64,000 bases of DNA. Source: Rhabdothermincola salaria. Lineage in GTDB: Bacteria; Actinomycetota; Acidimicrobiia; Acidimicrobiales; Acidimicrobilacustridaceae. The DNA lies in assembly GCF_021246445.1 (NCBI RefSeq), contig NZ_JAJQXW010000001.1, positions 682,001 to 746,000 on the forward strand, given 5' to 3'. Positions 17,622-26,388 of the stretch are shown piece after piece (position 1 is the stretch's first letter; every line of letters begins with the position of its first letter). A model generated the notes under the pieces. The model worked only from the letters and a program-made list of their open reading frames with translations, was not told the DNA's origin and searched no databases. The position numbers were made by a program, and so were the translations under genes.

Positions 17622-18415
17622 CCACCGCCGGGCGCCCCGTCGCCGAGCCCCGTCGCCCCCGTCCCATGACCCTGTGGCGACTGGAGGTGCTGCGCACGCT
17701 CCGGACCCACCGTTGGATGCTCGTGGTCGGCGTCTACGCCTTCTTCGGCGTCACCGGGCCGCTGCTGGCGCGGTACCTCGAGGAGATCATCTCCAACTTC
17801 GGTGGGAGCGAGGTCGCGGTCACCGCCGGCGACCCCCGACCGGTCGACGGCATCATGCAGTTCGTCAGCAACGGCGGCCAGATCGGGCTGTTGGCCGTGA
17901 TCGTGCTGTCGGCCAGTGCGCTGGCGCTCGACGCCCACCGGGAGTTCGCCGCCTTCCTGCGCACCAAGGTCGCCCGCGTCGGAACCCTGCTCGTGCCCCG
18001 CTACGTGGTCGCCACCGTGACGTCGGTGGCGGCGCTGTGGGTGGGCACGGGCCTCGCCTGGGCGATGACGGTGCCGCTCCTGGGGGGCCTGCCGGTCGGG
18101 GCCATGGTGCTCGGCACCCTGCTCGGATCGCTCTACCTCGCGTTCGCGGTGGGCGTCGTGGCGGCGATGGCCGGCTTCGTCCGCAGCATCGCCGGCACCG
18201 TGTTCGCCAGCCTCGCCGTGCTGTTGGTGCTCCCCATCGTGTCGCTCGTGCCGGCGGTCTCGAGGTGGCTGCCCAGCGAGCTGCTGGCGGCCATCGGCGA
18301 CCTCCTCGAAGGGGCACCGGCGTCGGACTACATCGGGTCCGCCGTCGTCACGGTCCTGTTGACGGTCCTGCTGGTCCGTGTGGCCGCCTGGAGGGCCGAG
18401 CACCGCGAGCAGTAG
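17618..18415 (+). CDS. ABC transporter permease
   Basis: A 265-residue membrane protein with a basic N-terminus (RRPRPMTLWRLEVLRTLRTH) and about six hydrophobic segments, the last near VVTVLLTVLLVRVAAW. The layout fits ABC-2 type permeases. It is translationally coupled to the PLDc_N-ABC ATPase (ATGA overlap), so the two genes form one exporter unit. Cargo unknown. Sequence conservation of such permeases is low, and the assignment rests on topology and context. Confidence 0.8.
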   Translation: MTTAGRPVAEPRRPRPMTLWRLEVLRTLRTHRWMLVVGVYAFFGVTGPLLARYLEEIISNFGGSEVAVTAGDPRPVDGIMQFVSNGGQIGLLAVIVLSASALALDAHREFAAFLRTKVARVGTLLVPRYVVATVTSVAALWVGTGLAWAMTVPLLGGLPVGAMVLGTLLGSLYLAFAVGVVAAMAGFVRSIAGTVFASLAVLLVLPIVSLVPAVSRWLPSELLAAIGDLLEGAPASDYIGSAVVTVLLTVLLVRVAAWRAEHREQ

Positions 18416-18425
18416 GTGCGAGGGC

Positions 18426-18470
18426 AGGCCATGCGAGCTCAGGCCATGCGAGCTCAGGCCGGGCGGGCTC
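18426..18470. repeat. Three tandem 15-bp units
   Basis: AGGCCATGCGAGCTC occurs twice in a row (18426-18440, 18441-18455), followed by a copy with three changes (18456-18470). It fills the short space between convergent stop codons and probably reflects slippage. Confidence 0.7.
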
Positions 18471-18900
18471 AGGCCGTGGCGGCCAGACGGAAGCGCGGGA
18501 AGGTGAACGTGGTGCCGTCGGCGAGCTCGTGGTCCTCGAACCAGCACTCGACCGGCGCGCCGATGGCCACGTGGTCGACGTCGTCGGGTGGGAGGTCGGT
18601 GACCATCCGCACGCCTTCCTCGAGCTCGATCGTGACGACGGCGAAGGGCACCCGGTCGGCCCACGCCGGATGGAACGCCTGGTGGGTCACCGTGAACGTG
18701 TAGATCGTCCCGCGGCCCGACAGCGGCGTCCACGTCCACGAGTCGTCATGACACTCGGGGCACATCGGCTGGGGATAGTGCCGCAGCAGGCCGCAACCGT
18801 CGCAACGCTGCACGACGAGGCGATGCTGGCGGGCGGCCGCCCAGAAGCCCTCGGAGAAGACGCTGGGCGTCGGTCGGGGCCTGGCCGTCAGCTGGTCCAT
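18469..18900 (-). CDS. DUF35 OB-fold acyl-CoA-associated protein
   Basis: A 143-residue DUF35 protein: an N-terminal helix, a rubredoxin-like zinc ribbon (QRCDGCG and PMCPECHDD, four cysteines), then an OB fold with GRGTIYTFTVTHQAF and PFAVVTIELEEGVRM. Such proteins pair with thiolase-like lipid-transfer enzymes and help hold acyl-CoA substrates, as known for the steroid side-chain aldolase and hydratase complexes. Start ATG 18900 has a perfect GGAGGTGA site; an upstream GTG at 18912 overlaps the thiolase stop. The thiolase gene lies immediately upstream, consistent with a complex. Confidence 0.9.
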   Translation of the reverse strand: MDQLTARPRPTPSVFSEGFWAAARQHRLVVQRCDGCGLLRHYPQPMCPECHDDSWTWTPLSGRGTIYTFTVTHQAFHPAWADRVPFAVVTIELEEGVRMVTDLPPDDVDHVAIGAPVECWFEDHELADGTTFTFPRFRLAATA

Positions 18901-18908
18901 GGGTTCGC

Positions 18909-20069
18909 TCACCTCCGCAGCACCAGGGTCGAGCCCTCGAAGAAGTTGCCCTCCACCACCACACCGACGTGGCGGCACTCGGCCACCTGGCGAGCCGGCT
19001 CCACCGTGCCCCGCAGCTGGCGCACGGCCTCGATCACGTGGTTGATGCCTGATGCGTGGGCCTCCGACAGCGACCCGCCGTGGGTGTTCACCGGCAGCCG
19101 CCCCCCGAGGGCGATGTGGCCCTCTTCGACGAACGGACCGGCCTCGCCGGGCCCGACCGCGCCAATGGCCTCGAGCGCGGCGAGCACGTACCAGGTGAAC
19201 CCCTCGTGGATCTGCAGGCAGTCGAGCTCGTCGACGGTGATCCCCGCCATGGTGAAGGCCCGGGCCGACGCCTCGGTGAGGCTGCCCACCCGGGCCAGGT
19301 CCGGCTTCTGGGTCAACGACGTCGACGGGTACGAGTGCGCCTCGCCCACCCCGCCGATGAGCACCGCCACGGCATCGAGATCCCGGGCCCGTTCGACGCT
19401 GGTGACGACCACGGCGCCGGCGCCGTCGGACTCGAGCGAGCAGTCGAAGAGACGGAACGGCGTCGAGATCATCCGCGACGACTGGTGGTCGGCCATCGTC
19501 ATGGGCCGACCGTGCATGAGCGCCTGCGGGTTCAGGTTGGCGTTGGCCCGGCTGTTCACCGCCACATGTCCCAGCTGCTCGCTGGTCGAGCCGAACTCGT
19601 GCATGTGGCGCATGGCCGCCTGGGCGAACCACTGCACGGCGGCCACGTTTCCGTAGGGGCGTTCGAACTCGGTGGTGGAGTCCATCACGCCTTCGGGGAC
19701 CGACCGGCCCGTCGAGACGCGCTCACCCGAGTAGCCGCGCCGCCCGGCCGGGATGAGCACGCACGAGGCGACGCCGGAGGTGATGGCCATGCAGGCGTTC
19801 TGGACCGACGCGATCAGGCTGGCTCCGCCCATGTGCACCGTCGTGGAGAAGCGCAGGTTCCGCAGGCCGAGGTTCATGGCGAACTCCTCGGCGTGGCGCC
19901 CGGCCGTGGCGCTGGGCAGGACGGCGTCGACGTCGTCGGTCGACAGCCCGGCGTCGGCGAGGGCCCGCAGCGAGGCCTCGAGGTGCAGCTCGAGCGTCGA
20001 CCGGTCGGTGCCCCGGGTGTAGGCGGTGTTGCCCACGCCGACGATCGCGCACCGATCAGCCAGGCTCAC
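18909..20069 (-). CDS. SCP2-type thiolase / lipid-transfer protein
   Basis: A 386-residue thiolase-superfamily protein. Recognisable parts are CAIVGVGNTAYTRG at the N-terminus, HMGGASLIASVQNACMAITS around the position of the nucleophile Cys, LDCLQIHEGFTWYVLAALE with the HxG-like His, and NTHGGSLSEAHASGINHVIEAV. Actinobacterial members act on CoA thioesters in sterol and fatty acid breakdown, some as retro-aldolases together with DUF35 partners. Start GTG 20069 is preceded by GGGGAGGA. It forms an operon with the DUF35 gene, and the two proteins probably form one enzyme complex. Confidence 0.88.
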   Translation of the reverse strand: MSLADRCAIVGVGNTAYTRGTDRSTLELHLEASLRALADAGLSTDDVDAVLPSATAGRHAEEFAMNLGLRNLRFSTTVHMGGASLIASVQNACMAITSGVASCVLIPAGRRGYSGERVSTGRSVPEGVMDSTTEFERPYGNVAAVQWFAQAAMRHMHEFGSTSEQLGHVAVNSRANANLNPQALMHGRPMTMADHQSSRMISTPFRLFDCSLESDGAGAVVVTSVERARDLDAVAVLIGGVGEAHSYPSTSLTQKPDLARVGSLTEASARAFTMAGITVDELDCLQIHEGFTWYVLAALEAIGAVGPGEAGPFVEEGHIALGGRLPVNTHGGSLSEAHASGINHVIEAVRQLRGTVEPARQVAECRHVGVVVEGNFFEGSTLVLRR

Positions 20070-20160
20070 GGTCGTCCTCCCCACACGACGGCGGTGGGTC
20101 CCACCGTCTCGATCCCCGGTCATCTGAACCCAACGAGGCTGCAGTCGACAACTCGCGAGG

Positions 20161-21648
20161 TCAACCGGGTCGCGACAGGTCGGCGACGTCGGTGACGGTC
20201 CTGGTCGAGCCGGCCTCGGTCAGCTCCAGCGCCACCGTGCCGGTGCGCAGGTCGATCGTGGCCACGACCGAGTCGTCACCTCGCCACGCCAGGATCAGCT
20301 CGTGGTCGGCGCCCGGCTCCACCGAGAAGGCGCCCTGTTCGAACAGGGCGGCGGCCCCGCGCCGCCAGCGCAGCAGGGCGAGGAGGCGCTGCACCACCGG
20401 GCGCTCGACCGCGGCGGTGATCTCGGCGTCGGTGTAGTGGTGGCGGTTGATGTCGCGTCCCACGCCGGTGTGGGCCAGCAGCTCCATGTCGTTGGTCCCG
20501 GCCAGGGCGCCGACGTAGTAGATCTGCGGCACCCCGGGCACGAGCACCTGGATCAGCCGGGCGGCCAGGTAGCGGGCGTCGTCGCGACCCAAGGCGTCGT
20601 AGAAGCTGCAGTTGACCTGGTACACGTCGAGGTTGTCGGCTGCCTCGCCGGTGGCCAGCCGGCTGGCTCCACCGCTGCGCCGGTGGATCTCCTCCACGAG
20701 CCCGTCGATCTGCTCCTGGGTCAACAGGCCGGGGCGGGAGTGGTCGGACTGGTCACGACCGACGTCGATGACCCCGATCCCGTCGTGGGTGTCAAGCACC
20801 GTCACGGCGTTGGTGGGACGAACGGAGAGCCATCGCACGAGCCCTTCGTTGCTGCCACGGAACAGCGCGTCGAGCACCAGCGGGGGGAGGGCGAAGTCGT
20901 AGACCCAGTCGACGTGGCCGGCGATGTCGATCTGGGTCCGGTGGTGGCCGTGGACCTCGACGAGCATCTCGAGGCCACGAGCGCGGCACGCGTCGGCCAG
21001 CTGGTCGATGAAGACGAACGTCTCGGGGATCATGAACGACGAGGTTCCGGGGCCCTTGACGGCATAGCCCACGGCGTCGAGGCGGACCAGGCCCACCCCG
21101 CAGGCCGCGAAGCGGTCGAGGATGGCGTGGAGGTACTCACGGGTGGCCGGGTGCCCGACGTCGACGTCGACCTGCTCGGACGTGAAGGTCGTCCAGACCA
21201 GGCGACGCTCGCCGGCGACCCCCTTGACCGAGAAGCTCATGCCCGGGCGGGGCCGGTAGGTGGCCAGCAGGTCGGCCTCGGTGGCCCCCTCGGGGTACAC
21301 CGACTCGTACGTCAGGAACATGCCGTCGTAGGGCGACGACTCCCCCCGGGCGGCCCAGTCGAGGAACTGGGGGGAGCGGGCCGACACGTGGTTGACGATC
21401 AGGTCGGCCACCAGCTCACGGTCGGCACCGAGGGCGGCCACGTCGTCCCAGGTGCCCAGACGGGCATCGACCGTGGTGTGGTCGATCGGGTCGAACCCGG
21501 CGTCGGCCCCGTCGATCGGGTGGAAGAAGGGCAGGACGTGCACACCCCCGAACGCGCCCGCCAGCGGCCCGTCGAGCAACGACCCCAGCCCGGCGAGGTC
21601 CCCACCGAAGCGGTCCGCATAGGCGATCAGCTGTGGTTCGTTCCGCAT
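20161..21648 (-). CDS. sucP: Sucrose phosphorylase (GH13_18)
   Basis: A 495-residue GH13 subfamily 18 enzyme, close in length and pattern to bifidobacterial sucrose phosphorylase, which converts sucrose and phosphate to glucose-1-phosphate and fructose. It shows VHVLPFFHPIDGADAGFDPI, ADLIVNHVSA, the nucleophile Asp in VRLDAVGY, the acid/base Glu in MLVEVHGHH, the stabiliser Asp in VLDTHDGIGV, and YYVGALAGTNDMELL with GRDINRH. Related enzymes use glucosylglycerate or sucrose phosphate, so substrate is likely but not certain. Start ATG 21648 fits the family N-terminus (MRNEPQLIAYADR), with TAGCGT on the minus strand 10 bases upstream. Confidence 0.9.
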   Translation of the reverse strand: MRNEPQLIAYADRFGGDLAGLGSLLDGPLAGAFGGVHVLPFFHPIDGADAGFDPIDHTTVDARLGTWDDVAALGADRELVADLIVNHVSARSPQFLDWAARGESSPYDGMFLTYESVYPEGATEADLLATYRPRPGMSFSVKGVAGERRLVWTTFTSEQVDVDVGHPATREYLHAILDRFAACGVGLVRLDAVGYAVKGPGTSSFMIPETFVFIDQLADACRARGLEMLVEVHGHHRTQIDIAGHVDWVYDFALPPLVLDALFRGSNEGLVRWLSVRPTNAVTVLDTHDGIGVIDVGRDQSDHSRPGLLTQEQIDGLVEEIHRRSGGASRLATGEAADNLDVYQVNCSFYDALGRDDARYLAARLIQVLVPGVPQIYYVGALAGTNDMELLAHTGVGRDINRHHYTDAEITAAVERPVVQRLLALLRWRRGAAALFEQGAFSVEPGADHELILAWRGDDSVVATIDLRTGTVALELTEAGSTRTVTDVADLSRPG

Positions 21649-21753
21649 CTCGTCGGCGACGCTACCGCCGGGCGCGCCGCCTCGGAGGGCTCGACCGGGT
21701 GCGGGGGGGAGGGGAACATGATGCACGGCCCGCTGGGTAGCAGCCGTTCGTAG

Positions 21754-22062
21754 CGGACCACCAGGAGGACCCGGCATGCGGGAACCGACGTCCCGGCGCG
21801 AGCGCTCCTCGCCGTCGGCGACATCGTGGGTGGCAACACCTTCGACATCTTGTTCGTCGCCGTCGCCGACGTCCTCTACCGCGGCGGCAGCGTGTACCAC
21901 GCCATCGACGCCCAGACCGCCTTCCTGCTGGCGCTGACCGTGCTGCTCACCGCCGTCCTCGGGGCCGGCCTGGTCCATCGGGGCAAGCGCGGCATCGGCT
22001 TCGAAGGCATCGGCATCCTCGTGCTGTACGCCCTCGGCGTGGTGAGCCTGCTGCTGCGGTGA
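21754..22062 (+). pseudogene. C-terminal remnant of a Ca2+/cation exchanger (CaCA)
   Basis: From the stop at 21751 the frame reads into LLAVGDIVGGNTFDILFVAV and VLYRGGSVYHAID, the hallmark of the second alpha-repeat of Na+/Ca2+ exchanger family proteins, then two further membrane segments to a natural C-terminus. A full protein has ten or so helices and about 320 residues; only about the last 95 codons survive and no ATG starts the frame. GTG 21826 could start a 78-residue piece, but it would lack the first ion-binding repeat. This is most likely a truncated relic. Confidence 0.65.
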
Positions 22063-22111
22063 CGCCACGCCTACCCTGACCCCCAGCGGACAGCGGATCT
22101 CGGGGGCAGCC

Positions 22112-23359
22112 ATGGACGACAGCAGGGGTGGGGGACCGGCGACGCAGCGTCTGGACCTGATCGATCCGGGTCTCTACCTCGACGGTGTGCCCCGGGACTA
22201 CCTCCGATGGTTGCGCGACCACGAACCGGTCGCCTGGCACGACGAGGTCGACGGGCCCGGGTACTGGGTGCTCAGCCGGTACGACGATGTGGTGGACGCC
22301 AACCGGGACTGGCGTCGCTATTCCAACGCGGCCAAGGGCTCGTCCATCGAGGAGGCCCGCAGCGACGACGAGTTGGCGCTGCGCCGACTCATCTTCGTGA
22401 ACCAGGACCCACCCGAGCACACGCGGTACCGCAAGCTGGTGAGTTCGGCGTTCACGCCCGGGCACGTCCGGCGGCTCACCCCGCTCATCGAGGCGACGTG
22501 TGCCCGGCTCGTCGACGAGCTGTGCGACGGTCGACCCCACGACTTCGTCGCGACTGCCGAGGCGCTCTCGTTCCAGATGGTCGCCACCCTCTTCGGGGTG
22601 CCCGAGGCCGACTGGCCCTCGTTGCTGGAGATCACCCGGGCACTCGCCGACTTCCAGGACCCGGAGGTGAACCCGGACCTGGCCCCCCGTCCCGAGGTCC
22701 AGCAGGCCATGTTCGCCTACGCGGCCGACCTGATCGCCAGGGTCCGGTCCGACCCGGAGGCGCACACGGGGGTCGTCGTCGATCTGGTGAACGCCGAGAT
22801 CGAGGAGGACGGCGAGCGCCACCGCCTCGACGACCTGGGCCTGGCGGCGTTCTTCCCGGCGGTGCTGGTCGGGGGTCTCAGCACCACAGCTCATGTCATG
22901 ACCGAGGCGGTCAACAGCTGGATCGAGGACCCGTCCCTCTTCGACGAGTGGGCCGGCGCCGACTGTCCCGCCTCCGTCGTGGAGGAGCTCCTGCGATGGC
23001 GGGGGCCGGTGATGTCGTTCCGCCGGACCGCCACCGAGGACCACGAGCGCCACGGACGCACGATCCGCGCCGGTGACAAGGTGCTGTTGTCATACGCGTC
23101 GGCCAACCGCGACGAACGCCGCTTCGATGACCCGGACCGCTTCGACGGCCACCGGAACCCCAACGACCACGTGGCCTTCGGAGGCGGTGGCCCTCACTTC
23201 TGCATCGGCGCCCAGCTGGCCCGCCTCGACCTGCGCCTGGTCCTCGGAGAGCTGTTTCGCACCGTGGACCACTTCGAAGCGGCAGGCGAGCCGGTCCGTC
23301 TCCGTTCGAACCAGTTCGCCGGGTGGCTGCACTACCCGGTGGTGGCGGTCGCCCGCTGA
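22112..23359 (+). CDS. Cytochrome P450
   Basis: A 415-residue soluble bacterial P450. The heme-binding loop is VAFGGGGPHFCIGAQLARLD with the axial Cys, the ExxR motif is VVEELLRWR, and the K-helix/meander region RRFDDPDRFDGHRNPNDHVAFG is typical. The I-helix oxygen-activation motif, usually AGxE/DTT, reads VGGLSTTAH, with Ser in place of the acid. Redox partners (ferredoxin, reductase) are not encoded nearby. Function is probably hydroxylation of a lipid, terpene or steroid; the substrate is unknown. Start ATG 22112 is preceded by GGGGGCAGCC. Confidence 0.93.
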   Translation: MDDSRGGGPATQRLDLIDPGLYLDGVPRDYLRWLRDHEPVAWHDEVDGPGYWVLSRYDDVVDANRDWRRYSNAAKGSSIEEARSDDELALRRLIFVNQDPPEHTRYRKLVSSAFTPGHVRRLTPLIEATCARLVDELCDGRPHDFVATAEALSFQMVATLFGVPEADWPSLLEITRALADFQDPEVNPDLAPRPEVQQAMFAYAADLIARVRSDPEAHTGVVVDLVNAEIEEDGERHRLDDLGLAAFFPAVLVGGLSTTAHVMTEAVNSWIEDPSLFDEWAGADCPASVVEELLRWRGPVMSFRRTATEDHERHGRTIRAGDKVLLSYASANRDERRFDDPDRFDGHRNPNDHVAFGGGGPHFCIGAQLARLDLRLVLGELFRTVDHFEAAGEPVRLRSNQFAGWLHYPVVAVAR

Positions 23360-23447
23360 GCGTGGGCCCCCGAGCGTGTGCTCGCCCAACGGTTCGCGCC
23401 CAGGCTGGCCAGGGCGGAACCGCCCGCCCCACCATGCGGGGAAACTA

Positions 23448-23477
23448 TTGACATCGAGCGTGCCAACTGTTTAGCGT
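23448..23477 (+). promoter_or_regulatory. Promoter of secreted RTX-like gene
   Basis: TTGACA (23448-23453) and TAGCGT (23472-23477) are separated by 18 bases, in an unusually AT-rich patch for this window. The start GTG 23528 lies about 45 bases past the expected transcription start, with GAGGAGAGG before it. Confidence 0.6.
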
Positions 23478-23527
23478 CCGCCCTGCTGTTCGGCAGGACA
23501 GGCGTGGGCGACAGGTGAGGAGAGGTT

Positions 23528-25651
23528 GTGCGATCAAGAGCGCTGGCTGCGGTGTTCGGAGTGGTCCTGCTCGTGGTGCCGGTGGCCTCCGTCCCCATCC
23601 GCTCCGCTGATGCGTCGGCGGACACGGTCAGTGCGGACCCCACCGAAGAGCCTGCGACGAAGACGGTCCGTCGCTCATCGACACTGGCCACCACCGATCA
23701 ACCGATGTGGGGCGGTGCCTCCGTGCCGACGCGGACGATCGAGTGGTTCGACCTGGAATGGGACGAGAGCGAGGGGTTCGGCGGCACCACGCGGGAATGC
23801 GTGGGAGTCGACGGCATCGGGCGGGAGTGCGGCCGCTTCGGGCTGGAGGTCGACGCGTCGGTGCAGGGCGAGATGGGCATGGGCCTCGAGCTCGGGAGCT
23901 TCGGCGCGGAGGGCACCATCGACGTCACGTACCCGGTGACCGTCGAGTTCACGGCTCCCGCCGACAACTCCTTCGACCCGGGCGACACCGTGGAGATCGC
24001 GACGGCGATGACCGTCGACGAGGACGACGCGCGCATCAGCGGCCAGTTCCCGGACCTCGGCAGCATCGCCTGGACCGGGGACTTCCAGGCGAGCGCCGCG
24101 GCCGATGCCCGTCTGTGCTTCATCGATTGCGACAACCGCGAGCTGTTCGAGCTCCAAGGCGGTGACGGCGGCCACATCGTGCGACTGGAGGGCGACCAGC
24201 TGCGGGTCGGATGTTTCGACACCCTCCTCGGCGTCGCCACCATGATCACGCTGGGCATGGACCAGTACGACAGCGGTCGCTGCGACGGCGCGCCGTACCT
24301 GATGAACCCGACCGTCGACCTGACCACCCAGCTCGGCGCCGACGGGACGCTGTCCGCCAGCGGCACCGATCTGTACGCAGTGATCCCGGTGAGCGGGGTC
24401 ACCTGGGCCTTCCGCGGGGTGGGCGCCCCGCTCTGGGCGGTACCCAACCTGAACACCGTCAGCTATCGCGGCGCGAGCATCGGCTGGACCACCTTCAACG
24501 CCATCGTCACGGCGTTGGAGACCATGCGCCAGGACCTCGTCCTCGACCCCGACGTCGAGGTCACCCTGACCTGGGGGGACCAGCTCGACTACGAGGTCGT
24601 CGCGCCCGAGACCGGCGACGTCCTCGAGCAGGGCACGGGCACGTCGGCCACGCTCGCCGTCGGCGACACGCTGAGGTTGGTCACCCCTCAGGTCGGCAGC
24701 AAGGTGCTCTCGCTCCATCCGACGGTGGCGATGGCGTCGGCGAGCATGTCGAACCACACGCACAGCGTCACCTCCGGCAACATGGAGCTCAAGGCGCTGT
24801 CGTTCACGCTCGGGACCGATCGGCGGCGGGTGTGCTTCGCCGGCGAGTGCTTGACGCTGTGGCCGGGCACCAGCACCAATGTGGGTCCCGTCTACCAGCA
24901 GGGCTTCCCGTTGGGCTCGGGCGGCCCCACCACGCTGTTCGACGGATCGTTCCAGCTCGATGGCTTCGCCTCCATCGAGGTCGAACCGTTCGACCTGGTA
25001 CCCCGGCCGGTCATCGAGATCCGCAAGGCCGTGGTGCCGAGCATCGCCCCCGGCGTCTTCGATCTCCAGATCGACGGTGAGACGCTGGCCGCCGACGTCG
25101 GCGACGGCGGCACCACGGGTCGTCACGTGGTCGACCCCGGCACACGCCTGATCGGCGAGGTCGAGGGCAGCGACGCCGACCTGCGCTACTACGAGATCTC
25201 GATCACCTGCCGTGACCACGACACCGGTGCCATCCACACGGCGAGCGCCGGCCACGCCCTCGGTGCCGGTTCCAGCACGAGCCTGGACCTCAGCGGTGGT
25301 GAGGACCTGATCTGCACGGTCCAGAACCGGTTGCCGGTGCCGGCCGAATGCGACTCGATGACGTTCGACAACGTCATCCTCGGCACACCTGGCGCAGCCA
25401 CCGCTGATCGCCTCATCGGCACAAGAGACCGCGACCTCATCGTCGGCTACGACGGCGATGACCTCCTCATCGGGGGCGCGGGCGACGATTGCCTCGCCGG
25501 CGTCAGCGGCAACAACATCATCAACGGTGGGGGAGGGAACGACGTCATCGACGGCGGCACCGGTTCGAGCATCTGCACCGCAGGCGTCGTCATGCGCAAC
25601 TGCGTGGTCACCGGAGGACCCCAGCAGGACCGGAGCGGGCCGCAAGAGTAG
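23528..25651 (+). CDS. Large secreted protein with C-terminal RTX-like calcium repeats
   Basis: A 707-residue exported protein. The signal peptide covers about 1-30 (AAVFGVVLLVVPVASVP). The large middle part is beta-rich, with paired cysteines (ECVGVDGIGREC, CFIDC, RVCFAGEC), and I recognise no family. From about residue 630 there are RTX-like nonapeptide repeats: GTRDRDLIVGYDGDDLLIGG, AGDDCLAG, GGGGNDVIDGG. These bind calcium and fold after export. Unlike type I-secreted RTX proteins, this one carries a Sec signal, as is usual in actinobacteria. Start GTG 23528 has GAGGAGAGG. Likely a surface or extracellular structural or adhesive protein; function unknown. Confidence 0.8.
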   Translation: MRSRALAAVFGVVLLVVPVASVPIRSADASADTVSADPTEEPATKTVRRSSTLATTDQPMWGGASVPTRTIEWFDLEWDESEGFGGTTRECVGVDGIGRECGRFGLEVDASVQGEMGMGLELGSFGAEGTIDVTYPVTVEFTAPADNSFDPGDTVEIATAMTVDEDDARISGQFPDLGSIAWTGDFQASAAADARLCFIDCDNRELFELQGGDGGHIVRLEGDQLRVGCFDTLLGVATMITLGMDQYDSGRCDGAPYLMNPTVDLTTQLGADGTLSASGTDLYAVIPVSGVTWAFRGVGAPLWAVPNLNTVSYRGASIGWTTFNAIVTALETMRQDLVLDPDVEVTLTWGDQLDYEVVAPETGDVLEQGTGTSATLAVGDTLRLVTPQVGSKVLSLHPTVAMASASMSNHTHSVTSGNMELKALSFTLGTDRRRVCFAGECLTLWPGTSTNVGPVYQQGFPLGSGGPTTLFDGSFQLDGFASIEVEPFDLVPRPVIEIRKAVVPSIAPGVFDLQIDGETLAADVGDGGTTGRHVVDPGTRLIGEVEGSDADLRYYEISITCRDHDTGAIHTASAGHALGAGSSTSLDLSGGEDLICTVQNRLPVPAECDSMTFDNVILGTPGAATADRLIGTRDRDLIVGYDGDDLLIGGAGDDCLAGVSGNNIINGGGGNDVIDGGTGSSICTAGVVMRNCVVTGGPQQDRSGPQE

Positions 25652-25705
25652 GCCTCCCTGTAGCGTCGGGTTCGTCCCGTCCGGCCACCGAGCGACCTGA
25701 CGCCG

Positions 25706-26344
25706 ATGTCGACCACTCCAACGGGCCCGATCCCGTCAGATGAGGAACCGGCATCCGTCGACGGTCGTCGGGCGCGTCGGGCGGCGAACCGCCGAGCCGT
25801 CGTGGACGCCATGATGTCGCTGTACTCCGACGGCCAGTACACCCCCACCGCAGCCGCGATCGCCGAGCGGGCCGGGGTCTCGGTGCGCTCGCTGTTTCGA
25901 TACTTCGACGACGTCGAGGACCTGGCCGCGGCCGTCATCGAACGGCAAGCGTCGCTCGTGTACCCCTTGCTCGCCGTCGACGTCGCGGCCGACGATCCCG
26001 TCGAGGTCCGGGTCGCCCAGCTCGTGGACGGCCGGGTACGCCAGTACGAGCTGCTGGCGCCGGCCGCCCGGGCTGCCCGTGCCGTGGCCCACCGCCGACC
26101 CCTGGTGGCGGCCAAGCTCGCCGAGATCAACGCCGCACGACGTGAGCAGATCCGCACACTGTTCTCCGAAGAGCTCGAGGCGATGGGCCCGCACGACGCC
26201 CGTCGGGTGCTCGGCGCAGCCGACGTTCTCTGCTCGTTCGAGACCTATCACCTCCTTCGCGAGGAGCATGGCCTCGAACCAGACGTGCTGGTGGCTGACC
26301 TCGCCCGCACGCTGCTCGTCCTGTTGCGCCGGGACCGCGACTGA
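25706..26344 (+). CDS. TetR family transcriptional regulator
   Basis: A 212-residue regulator. The N-terminal helix-turn-helix is clear: RRAVVDAMMSLYSDGQYTPT, then AAIAERAGVSVRSLFRYFDD, the standard TetR recognition pattern. The all-helical C-terminal ligand domain ends LARTLLVLLRRDRD. The likely target is its own promoter and perhaps neighbouring genes; the thioesterase gene converges on it and the RTX-like gene lies 54 bases upstream. Start ATG 25706. Ligand unknown. Confidence 0.9.
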   Translation: MSTTPTGPIPSDEEPASVDGRRARRAANRRAVVDAMMSLYSDGQYTPTAAAIAERAGVSVRSLFRYFDDVEDLAAAVIERQASLVYPLLAVDVAADDPVEVRVAQLVDGRVRQYELLAPAARAARAVAHRRPLVAAKLAEINAARREQIRTLFSEELEAMGPHDARRVLGAADVLCSFETYHLLREEHGLEPDVLVADLARTLLVLLRRDRD

Positions 26345-26388
26345 TCCGACTTCACTCCCCGCCCGCCGGTGGTCGGCTGGGAGGTCGC

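Noticed and set aside
18416-18470. 15-bp tandem units as a possible CRISPR or iteron array
   Set aside because: Only three units with no spacers between them, in a 53-base gap between stop codons. It looks like slippage.
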